Assembly: GCA_012270695.1 (NCBI GenBank)
Contig: JAAXHV010000111.1
Location: forward strand, 3,089-15,590
Direction: 5' to 3'
Source: Gammaproteobacteria bacterium
Lineage (GTDB): Bacteria; Pseudomonadota; Gammaproteobacteria; Eutrophobiales; Eutrophobiaceae
DNA: 12,502 nucleotides
Below the pieces are notes generated by a model. That model was not told the origin of the DNA. It saw only the letters and a program-made list of their open reading frames with translations, and searched no databases. The position numbers and the translations under genes were made by a program. Shown here piece after piece: positions 7,347 to 12,502 of the stretch (position 1 is the stretch's first letter; each line of letters opens with the position of its first letter).

Positions 7347-9462
7347 AATAATCGTGCCACTGTTTCTGCAAACCTGGTTGTTGTGCATGGTACTGGCTGC
7401 AACTGCCAATGCGACACCGCCGATCGTCGCGGACGAACAACTGCAGGCCGGGGAGCGCCACAAACGCGCTGCGCTGATCATTACCCATATAATGAATAAA
7501 TACCACTACCGGAAGCAGCCCCTGGATGATGCGTTGTCCAGCCGCATACTTGATGCTTACCTGGAGAACCTGGATGGAAATCGCAGCTTTTTCCTCAAAC
7601 AGGATATAACGGACTTTGAACATTACCGTTACCTGCTTGATGAAGCGATTGAGGGTCCGGATCTTGAACCCGCCTATGCTATCTTCAAGGTTTACCGGCA
7701 GCGGGTTGATGAACGCTCCGCCTATGCCCGCCAACTGCTCGAATCCCGATTTGATTTCAGTATTGATGAGAACTACAGGTTCGACCGGCTTGAAAGTGAC
7801 TGGGCTCAAACAGAGGGGGAATTGAACGAAATCTGGAGAAAAAAGGTAAAGAACGATTACCTGATGTTGCGGCTTGCCGACAAGGAGGCTGACGAGATAA
7901 AGGAAATACTGCACAAACGCTATGCGCGCTTCAGGACCAGTACTTTCCAGATTAATTCCAATGACGTGTTCCAGTCGTTTATCAACGCCTATACCATTGT
8001 TGTAGAACCTCATACCTCTTATTTCACCCCGCGCTCATCGGAAAATTTCGACATCACCATGAGGCTTTCCCTGGAGGGAATTGGCGCGGTTTTACGGGCG
8101 GAACACGATTACACGATGGTACAGAAAATTATCCCCGGAGGCCCGGCTGAGCTCAGTGGACAACTGCAGGCCGAAGACAAGATCATCGGCGTCGGACAAG
8201 GCATCCAGGGCAGGATAACGGACGTTGTAGGCTGGCGTCTTGATGACGTTGTTGACATGATACGGGGGCCGAAAGGCTCCGTAGTCAGGTTGGAAATTCT
8301 ATCCGAAAGAGACGGCTTTGAGAGCAACAGTAAAATTATCTCCATCACCCGGGATGAAATCAGGTTGGAAGAACAGGCTGTCAAATCGGAGATCATTCAA
8401 CTGGAAAGTGGCGGGCAAATCGGCGTCATCAAGGTGCCTGCCTTTTACAGCGACTTCCCAGCCCAGGCGGAAGGGAAAAAGGATTATCGCAGCACAACCC
8501 GGGATGTAAAGCGTTCGCTTACCGAGTTAAAGGAAAAAAATCTGGACGGCCTGCTCATCGACCTGCGCGGCAACGGTGGTGGTTCTTTGCTTGAATCCCT
8601 GGAATTGACCGGCTTATTCATAGAATCCGGGCCGATCATACAGACCAGGGACTACTCCGGCAAAATTGAGATCAACAATGATCCGGACCCGGACATCGCT
8701 TACAGTGGCCCCTTAGCCGTTCTGGTCAATCGCAACAGCGCCTCGGCTTCCGAGATATTTGCCGGCGCAATCCAGGACTACCGGCGTGGGATCATTATCG
8801 GTGAACCTACTTTTGGCAAAGGCACGGTACAGAATATTATCGATTTAAATCATTTTACCGAATTCCCGGATGAGGACCATGGCCGGTTGAAGGCGACTAT
8901 TGCCCAGTTTTTCCGTATCAGCGGCGGCAGTAATCAACATCGTGGCGTCATTCCTGACATCATTTTTCCCACTGCCCGCTACGGACGGGACTATGGTGAA
9001 CGGGTTCTGGACAATGCCCTGCCCTGGGATGAAGTCAAACCGGTCCGCTTCATACCGAGCAGCGCGCCGGTTGAGAGTTTTGCCCAGGCCCGAAAACTTC
9101 ACGAGCAACGTATAAAAGACAATCGCCTGATGCGGTTGTTGCTCGAGGATATGGAAGCGGCACAAGCGGCGGAAAATAGAAAAGCCGTCAGTTTGCAGGA
9201 AAGCAAACGCAGGGCTGAACGTGAACAACTCCGGCTCGCATCGACAGAATTACGCAATGAATTCCGCGTTGCGCTGGGATTAGAGCCGGTGCCCCTGAAT
9301 TCCACAGAACCTGAGGATGAGGGCGGACTGGAAGATCTGGACCCGATGCTGGAAGAAGCCGCCAGGATATTATTCGATCTGGTCATGCCGGTTCGGCAGG
9401 CAGCGAACCGGTTTCCTGAGACAGCTAAAACCGCGGGGATAACAGGAGGAATTATGCAATGA
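7339..9462 (+). CDS. prc: Tail-specific (C-terminal processing) periplasmic protease, S41A family
   Basis: Periplasmic serine protease that degrades proteins from their C termini; in E. coli it processes PBP3 (FtsI) and, with NlpI, the endopeptidase MepS. Residues 1-25 are a signal peptide (cleavage after ANA). Next come the Prc N-terminal helical domain (about 35-230), a PDZ domain (about 244-330, LSLEGIGAVL), the S41 peptidase core and a C-terminal DUF3340-like region (about 550-690). The catalytic Ser469 (in NSASASE) and Lys494 (in TFGKGTVQ) are 25 residues apart, the same spacing as Ser452/Lys477 of E. coli Prc. The RISGGSNQHRGVIPDI block marks the Prc/Tsp rather than the short CtpA type. 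Length 707 (E. coli 682). Its start overlaps the TPR gene by 8 bases and its stop overlaps the next start by 4. Confidence 0.95.
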   Translation: MNRIIVPLFLQTWLLCMVLAATANATPPIVADEQLQAGERHKRAALIITHIMNKYHYRKQPLDDALSSRILDAYLENLDGNRSFFLKQDITDFEHYRYLLDEAIEGPDLEPAYAIFKVYRQRVDERSAYARQLLESRFDFSIDENYRFDRLESDWAQTEGELNEIWRKKVKNDYLMLRLADKEADEIKEILHKRYARFRTSTFQINSNDVFQSFINAYTIVVEPHTSYFTPRSSENFDITMRLSLEGIGAVLRAEHDYTMVQKIIPGGPAELSGQLQAEDKIIGVGQGIQGRITDVVGWRLDDVVDMIRGPKGSVVRLEILSERDGFESNSKIISITRDEIRLEEQAVKSEIIQLESGGQIGVIKVPAFYSDFPAQAEGKKDYRSTTRDVKRSLTELKEKNLDGLLIDLRGNGGGSLLESLELTGLFIESGPIIQTRDYSGKIEINNDPDPDIAYSGPLAVLVNRNSASASEIFAGAIQDYRRGIIIGEPTFGKGTVQNIIDLNHFTEFPDEDHGRLKATIAQFFRISGGSNQHRGVIPDIIFPTARYGRDYGERVLDNALPWDEVKPVRFIPSSAPVESFAQARKLHEQRIKDNRLMRLLLEDMEAAQAAENRKAVSLQESKRRAEREQLRLASTELRNEFRVALGLEPVPLNSTEPEDEGGLEDLDPMLEEAARILFDLVMPVRQAANRFPETAKTAGITGGIMQ

Positions 9463-9905
9463 CCCTGAAAAATTTATCCATATTGAGCATGTTATCATTA
9501 TTTTACATATTGCCCCCAGCGCTGGCGGATATCGATGTCAAAGGGACAATTCAATATCGCCAGAATTATATGAATGCCATCAGTGGGCATACCGGGGCGA
9601 TTCGGCGACTTAAAGACGGTCGTTTCAGTGCAGAAGGACACCTGCAAATGCATACGGAGGCATTGGTAAACCTGACCCGGGACATCACCCTGTTGTTTCC
9701 GGCAGGAACATCGGAAGGTAAAACCGATGCAAAACCGGAGATCTGGGAAAACTGGTCAGACTTTGAAGTACGCGCCGCTGAAAGTCAACAAGCGGCACAA
9801 GCCCTGCTTGACGCAGCACAATCCGGCAACGCGGAGGCGATTGACGCAAGGTTTGGGGAGCTGGCGCAAACCTGCAAAGGTTGTCACAGACCGTTCCGTA
9901 AGTGA
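9459..9905 (+). CDS. Class II c-type cytochrome (cytochrome c' / c-556 family)
   Basis: Periplasmic monohaem four-helix-bundle cytochrome. A signal peptide covers residues 1-23 (cleavage after ALA). The mature part is helical with a single CKGCH haem site at residues 139-143, five residues from the C terminus (148 total), the hallmark of class II cytochromes. Met38 in the first helix (YRQNYMNAI) sits where c-556-type proteins place an axial Met, so a low-spin haem is likelier than a gas-binding cytochrome c', although this cannot be decided from sequence alone. An AGGAGG at 9444-9449 lies nine bases before the ATG, inside the end of prc, and the ATGA junction indicates coupling. The physiological redox partner is unknown; no oxidase or reductase is nearby. 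Confidence 0.9.
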   Translation: MTLKNLSILSMLSLFYILPPALADIDVKGTIQYRQNYMNAISGHTGAIRRLKDGRFSAEGHLQMHTEALVNLTRDITLLFPAGTSEGKTDAKPEIWENWSDFEVRAAESQQAAQALLDAAQSGNAEAIDARFGELAQTCKGCHRPFRK

Positions 9906-9946
9906 CATGTTGCTGCTGTTGCCAACAAATAGTTTCACTTTTTTTT
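9900..9946 (+). terminator. Possible weak intrinsic terminator after the cytochrome gene
   Basis: AAGTGA at 9900-9905 can pair with TCACTT at 9935-9940, with an inner GTTG/CAAC pairing possible, and a run of eight T starts at 9939. The stem is AT-rich with a large loop, so termination may be partial. Confidence 0.3.
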
Positions 9947-9962
9947 CATGATCGGCTAAGAT
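9933..9962 (+). promoter_or_regulatory. Candidate promoter for the small membrane protein gene
   Basis: TTTCAC (9933-9938), an 18-base spacer and TAAGAT (9957-9962) form a weak sigma-70-like promoter; transcription would begin near 9969, inside the palindrome at 9965-9987. The -35 is a poor match, so this is tentative. Confidence 0.35.
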
Positions 9963-9964
9963 GT

Positions 9965-9987
9965 TTTTTCACAGAGTCTGTGAAAAA
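9965..9987. repeat. 23-base perfect palindrome, operator candidate
   Basis: Eleven bases (TTTTTCACAGA) are followed by a single central G (9976) and their exact reverse complement. It lies just downstream of the candidate -10 and 4 bases before the GGGAGG ribosome binding site (9991-9996). T-rich on the left and A-rich on the right, it lacks the trailing T tract of an intrinsic terminator on either strand. A dimeric-regulator binding site or a 5'-UTR hairpin are both possible. Confidence 0.7.
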
Positions 9988-10001
9988 CGAGGGAGGTAGT
10001 T

Positions 10002-10235
10002 ATGAACAAACTGACGGATGTTACCAGCATCATTATAAGTATTTTCGGAGTGGGCGCCTTATTGGCGGGATTAATCTTAACCGGACAAAGTGGGATAAAA
10101 GGCGAAATGGCTGGAATAAAGGATGATATAACGGATTTACAGCAACGGACAGCGCGTATTGAAGGGCAATTAGCGCTGCTGATTGACGCCTGGGATATCG
10201 ATATGCCCACATCCCCCGCAGTCGCCGACAACTAG
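10002..10235 (+). CDS. Small single-pass membrane protein with a coiled-coil tail
   Basis: A 77-residue protein with an excellent ribosome binding site (GGGAGG, five bases before the ATG). Residues about 8-28 are a transmembrane helix (TSIIISIFGVGALLAGLILT), followed by a heptad-like amphipathic stretch at about 34-64 (MAGIKDDITDLQQRTARIEG then QLALLIDAW) that should form a coiled coil, and an acidic tail. Small proteins with the ALAGLILT-type helix and LEGxL-like coils are common uncharacterised proteins, as far as I recall; no function is assigned. It lies 19 bases before the best start of the dihaem cytochrome and is probably co-transcribed with it. Confidence 0.8.
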   Translation: MNKLTDVTSIIISIFGVGALLAGLILTGQSGIKGEMAGIKDDITDLQQRTARIEGQLALLIDAWDIDMPTSPAVADN

Positions 10236-10254
10236 CTGTAATCCAAGATCCTTT

Positions 10255-11166
10255 TTGGCTAAAAACGACTGGTTCAGGTTTACGCTCGTCGCTGCTGTTT
10301 TTCTGCTTGTCTCGCTGTGGTGGTTGGCGCGACCGCAAGCACTTCCTCCTGCTGCCGTCACAGGGCACAGTCCTGCGCAAACAGATATCAGCCGCGGTGA
10401 ATACCTGATAAGTATTGCCGGTTGTATCAGTTGCCACACGGACGCTGACAACGGTGGCGCTTACTTGGCTGGCGGTTTGAAACTGGATACCCAATTCGGC
10501 AGTTTTTTCGCTCCCAATATCACATCAGACGATGAAACCGGTATCGGCGCTTGGAGTTTCGCGGATTTTGCCCGGGCGATGCACCTGGGCATAGCTCCCA
10601 CGGGCGTACGCTATTATCCGGCTTTTCCTTATACTTCGTATACACAAATCAGCTTTTCCGACTTGCGCGCTATGTATGACTACCTGCAGGCAACGCCGCC
10701 CATCAGGAGCCGGAACAGATCGCATGAGACGTCCTGGCACATCAACCGTCTGCTGCTGCCCGTCTGGCAGACCTTATTTTTCAGGCCCGGCATTTTCCAG
10801 CCTGAGGCTGAACACGACGAATCCTTGAACCGGGGGGCGTATATCGTCAAAGCCCTGACCCATTGCGGTGAGTGTCATACACCTAGGAATCCGTTTGGCG
10901 CCACACGCCAGGAACTGTTCCTGGCCGGCGCCGATGCCGGGCCTGATGGAGACCCGGTCCCCAATATCACATCATCGAAGTCAGACGGTATCGGTGACTG
11001 GGATGAGGATGAGTTATTACTCTACCTGGAAGAAGGCGAATTGCCCGATGGCGATTATGCCGGCGGCGCTATGGTCGACGTGATTGACAATTCCACCAGC
11101 GTAATGCAACCGGACGACCTGCAGGCCGTCGTGAGCTACATACTCTCCGTTCCTGCCATGGATTGA
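10255..11166 (+). CDS. Membrane-anchored dihaem cytochrome c (alcohol/gluconate dehydrogenase cytochrome-like)
   Basis: Periplasm-facing electron carrier of 303 residues with an N-terminal anchor (about 9-25, FTLVAAVFLLVSLWWLA) and two class I cytochrome domains. Haem 1 is at CISCH (Cys57, Cys60, His61) and haem 2 at CGECH (Cys204, Cys207, His208). Each site follows an RGEYLI / RGAYIV motif, so the halves look like duplicates. NITSDDETGIGAWS and NITSSKSDGIGDWD also repeat. The FFRPG segment between domains and GGAM near the end fit a family related to the cytochrome subunits of membrane alcohol and gluconate dehydrogenases; the GGAM Met is the likely haem-2 ligand. The haem-1 Met seems absent (Ile132 in YTQIS). 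No dehydrogenase subunit is adjacent. The start is uncertain: the frame is open back to TTG 10183, inside the previous gene, but TTG 10255 gives a clean MAKNDWFRF anchor and is preferred. No strong ribosome binding site is visible. Confidence 0.88.
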   Translation: MAKNDWFRFTLVAAVFLLVSLWWLARPQALPPAAVTGHSPAQTDISRGEYLISIAGCISCHTDADNGGAYLAGGLKLDTQFGSFFAPNITSDDETGIGAWSFADFARAMHLGIAPTGVRYYPAFPYTSYTQISFSDLRAMYDYLQATPPIRSRNRSHETSWHINRLLLPVWQTLFFRPGIFQPEAEHDESLNRGAYIVKALTHCGECHTPRNPFGATRQELFLAGADAGPDGDPVPNITSSKSDGIGDWDEDELLLYLEEGELPDGDYAGGAMVDVIDNSTSVMQPDDLQAVVSYILSVPAMD

Positions 11167-11215
11167 TATTTTTGCCCGGGAAGTGAAGGAAGCTCTGACT
11201 TAATCAGATGGTTTC

Positions 11216-12178
11216 TTAAGCCTGCTCGTTTCTTGCAGTTCTGGCATAGAGTTCCCGGGGTAGTGAAAATACCACACTTTCCCGTATCCCGGGCGCTTCC
11301 ACAACCTGCTCAACACCCCACTTCTGCAACTGTTCAATAACTTCTTCAACCAGGACTTCCGGAGCGGAGGCGCCCGCGGTCAGGCCTATGTTGTTCTTAC
11401 CTTCCAGCCATGCCTGGCGGATTTCCGTGACGTTATCTATCAGGTAGGCAGGCACGCCTTTTTTCTGGGAAATTTCCATCAGGCGGGTGGAATTGGAGCT
11501 GTTCTGCGAGCCCACGACCAGGATCAGGTCACATTCGCCGGTCAGTTTCTTGACCGCGTCCTGGCGGTTTTGCGTGGCATAGCATATATCCTCTTTTTTG
11601 GGTCCGACTATTTTCGGAAAGCGCCGGCGCAAGGCATCGATTACCTCCGAGGTGTCGTCCACGGACAGGGTAGTCTGCGTCACGAACGCGAGAAATTCGG
11701 GATTTTTAACATCCAGTTTCCCAACGTCCTCGACCGATTCCACCAGGTACATGGCGCCGTTGCCGTTTACCGAACGATATTGACCCAGGGTCCCTTCCAC
11801 TTCGGGATGACCCGCATGACCGATGAGAATGCATTCCCTGCCCTCATCCTGGTAGTGGCCTACCTCCATGTGCACTTTCGTTACCAGGGGGCAGATCGCA
11901 TCAAAAACCCGTAATTTTCTGCGCACAGCCTCTTCCCGCACCGCCTTGGAGACGCCGTGGGCGCTGAAGATGACTACCGAATTATCCGGGACCTCATCCA
12001 GTTCATTGACGAATACCGCGCCTTTATCCCGCAGGGTATTGACCACGTATTTATTATGGACCACTTCATGGCGCACGTAGACAGGCATGCCGAATAAGCT
12101 CAGCGCGCGTTCAACAATCTCAATCGCCCGGTCAACGCCGGCGCAGAAGCCACGTGGGTTTGCGAGTGTAATCTGCAC
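11216..12178 (-). CDS. ispH: 4-hydroxy-3-methylbut-2-enyl diphosphate reductase
   Basis: Last enzyme of the MEP isoprenoid pathway: a cytosolic [4Fe-4S] enzyme converting HMBPP to IPP and DMAPP. Cluster cysteines are present at Cys12 (NPRGFCAGVDRA), Cys96 (DAICPLVTKVH) and Cys199 (DICYATQNRQ). Substrate-binding His41, His74, His124, Glu126 and the SSNS segment are also conserved. The frame is open to an ATG at 12262, but by homology the start is GTG 12178 (VQITLANPRGFC, like E. coli MQILLANPRGFC), giving 320 residues (E. coli 316). GGTGG lies about eight bases upstream. GTG 12190 is an alternative; the longer ATG start would put the candidate promoter inside the coding region. It is convergent with the dihaem cytochrome gene (49-base gap, no clear terminator) and downstream of lspA on the same strand. 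Confidence 0.95.
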   Translation of the reverse strand: MQITLANPRGFCAGVDRAIEIVERALSLFGMPVYVRHEVVHNKYVVNTLRDKGAVFVNELDEVPDNSVVIFSAHGVSKAVREEAVRRKLRVFDAICPLVTKVHMEVGHYQDEGRECILIGHAGHPEVEGTLGQYRSVNGNGAMYLVESVEDVGKLDVKNPEFLAFVTQTTLSVDDTSEVIDALRRRFPKIVGPKKEDICYATQNRQDAVKKLTGECDLILVVGSQNSSNSTRLMEISQKKGVPAYLIDNVTEIRQAWLEGKNNIGLTAGASAPEVLVEEVIEQLQKWGVEQVVEAPGIRESVVFSLPRELYARTARNEQA

Positions 12179-12202
12179 TTGTCTTTCCACCCTGTTTTCA
12201 AT

Positions 12203-12228
12203 CAGGTACCTATTATATATTGTACCTG
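12203..12228 (-). promoter_or_regulatory. ispH -10 element enclosed by an operator-like dyad
   Basis: A perfect TATAAT (12212-12217 on the minus strand) lies inside a dyad whose 7-base arms, CAGGTAC (12203-12209) and GTACCTG (12222-12228), are exact reverse complements 12 bases apart. Transcription would start near 12205, about 27 bases before GTG 12178. There is no good -35, which suggests weak or activator-dependent initiation, or control by a dimeric regulator over the -10. Arms and hexamer are seen; regulation is inferred. Confidence 0.5.
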
Positions 12229-12263
12229 TCTTTTTTCCCGGCGGATTAAGCGCGCGGATCAAG

Positions 12264-12289
12264 CGGGGACGGGTTTAAACCTGTCCCCG
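12264..12289. repeat. 26-base palindrome between lspA and ispH
   Basis: Two 13-base arms starting CGGGGAC meet at a central TTTAAA; they are reverse complements except for one position (12 of 13 pairs, the odd one a possible G-U pair in RNA). No T tract follows directly on either strand. The GGGGAC...GTCCCC palindromic form resembles REP-type repeats mobilised by Y1-transposase (RAYT) systems in proteobacteria; that resemblance is from memory and untested. Confidence 0.6.
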
Positions 12290-12299
12290 AGGTTGTTTC

Positions 12300-12502
12300 T
12301 TAAGTTTTTTTGAACGCGTCCAGGATCAACAGCAAAGCGCCAACCGTAATGGCAGAATCAGCGATATTGAATACCGGCCATGACCACTTGTCATAATACA
12401 CTTCAATGAAATCAATCACGTAGCCGTATTGTAGCCGATCCCACAGGTTTCCGGCTGCGCCGCCGAGAATCAAGGCCAGGGCGCAGGCCAGCGATGCGCG
12501 CC
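12300..12502 (-). CDS. lspA: Lipoprotein signal peptidase (signal peptidase II), C-terminal part
   Basis: Inner-membrane aspartic peptidase that cleaves signal peptides of diacylglyceryl-modified prolipoproteins. Only the last 67 codons are in the window; the 5' end lies beyond the right edge. The minus-strand reading includes ALILGGAAGNLWDRLQYGYV and VFNIADSAITVGALLLILDAF, ending FKKT. These hold both catalytic aspartates in the conserved GNxxDR and FNxAD motifs and the last membrane helix. It is followed on the same strand by ispH after 121 bases. In E. coli fkpB sits between these genes; it is absent here. Confidence 0.95.
   Translation of the reverse strand, partial: RASLACALALILGGAAGNLWDRLQYGYVIDFIEVYYDKWSWPVFNIADSAITVGALLLILDAFKKT

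Noticed and set aside
7141..8013. 290-codon minus-strand open frame opposite the TPR gene and the 5' part of prc
   Set aside because: Long for a shadow, but its translation resembles no family I recognise and the plus-strand genes are unmistakable. It is attributed to the codon bias of the sense genes.
9902..10126. Plus-strand frame from the end of the cytochrome gene into the small membrane protein gene
   Set aside because: It crosses the T tract, palindrome and ribosome binding site, is Cys-rich without pattern, and conflicts with the well-initiated gene at 10002.
11167..11215. Bidirectional terminator between the convergent dihaem cytochrome and ispH genes
   Set aside because: Only a 5-bp inverted repeat (TCTGA/TCAGA, 11194-11208) is present with no T tract; too weak to call.
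1..12502. Defence system, CRISPR array, insertion sequence, prophage, tRNA or rRNA
   Set aside because: No repeat-spacer pattern, transposase or integrase motif, or structural RNA was seen. Every substantial stretch is accounted for by core or envelope genes.

Overview
The window reads as an ordinary chromosomal segment of a gammaproteobacterium. The evidence is the divergent rpsB / map-glnD arrangement, a MutH endonuclease (a marker of Dam-directed mismatch repair, essentially a gammaproteobacterial trait), and FkpA/Mip-like, Prc-type and DusA proteins that all align by eye with gammaproteobacterial families. Base composition is moderate and even. I see no transposase, integrase, tRNA, rRNA or CRISPR array, and I cannot name a genus.

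Layout. Positions 1-773 (minus) hold most of rpsB, running off the left edge. Positions 774-1006 are a divergent control region with an rpsB promoter, a structured rpsB leader and the start of map. A plus-strand housekeeping block follows: map (1007-1786), glnD (1786-4440), mutH (4462-5148) and dusA (5145-6182), with overlapping or very short junctions. After a 56-base gap comes a second plus-strand block in which every junction overlaps: an FkpA/Mip-like periplasmic prolyl isomerase (6239-6913), a small exported TPR protein (6900-7346), a Prc/Tsp-type S41 protease (7339-9462) and a class II c-type cytochrome (9459-9905). A short regulatory gap (9906-10001) contains a T tract, a candidate promoter and a 23-base palindrome. 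It precedes a 77-residue single-pass membrane protein (10002-10235) and a membrane-anchored dihaem cytochrome c (about 10255-11166). The right end is on the minus strand: ispH (11216-12178) and the 3' end of lspA (12300-12502), separated by 121 bases that carry an operator-like dyad around the ispH -10 element and a 26-base palindrome.

Functionally the left block covers protein N-terminal maturation, nitrogen signalling, mismatch repair and tRNA modification. The middle block looks like an envelope protein quality-control unit (foldase, TPR helper, protease) ending in a periplasmic haem protein. The pair after it is another envelope/haem unit of unknown role. The right end covers isoprenoid synthesis and lipoprotein maturation.

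I did not find a defence system or an obviously new multi-gene machine. The most interesting items are the fully overlapped foldase-TPR-Prc-cytochrome operon, the structured rpsB leader, the dyad around the ispH -10, two other palindromes, and the dihaem cytochrome that seems to lack the usual haem-1 methionine. All family calls come from reading the translations; no database search was run.
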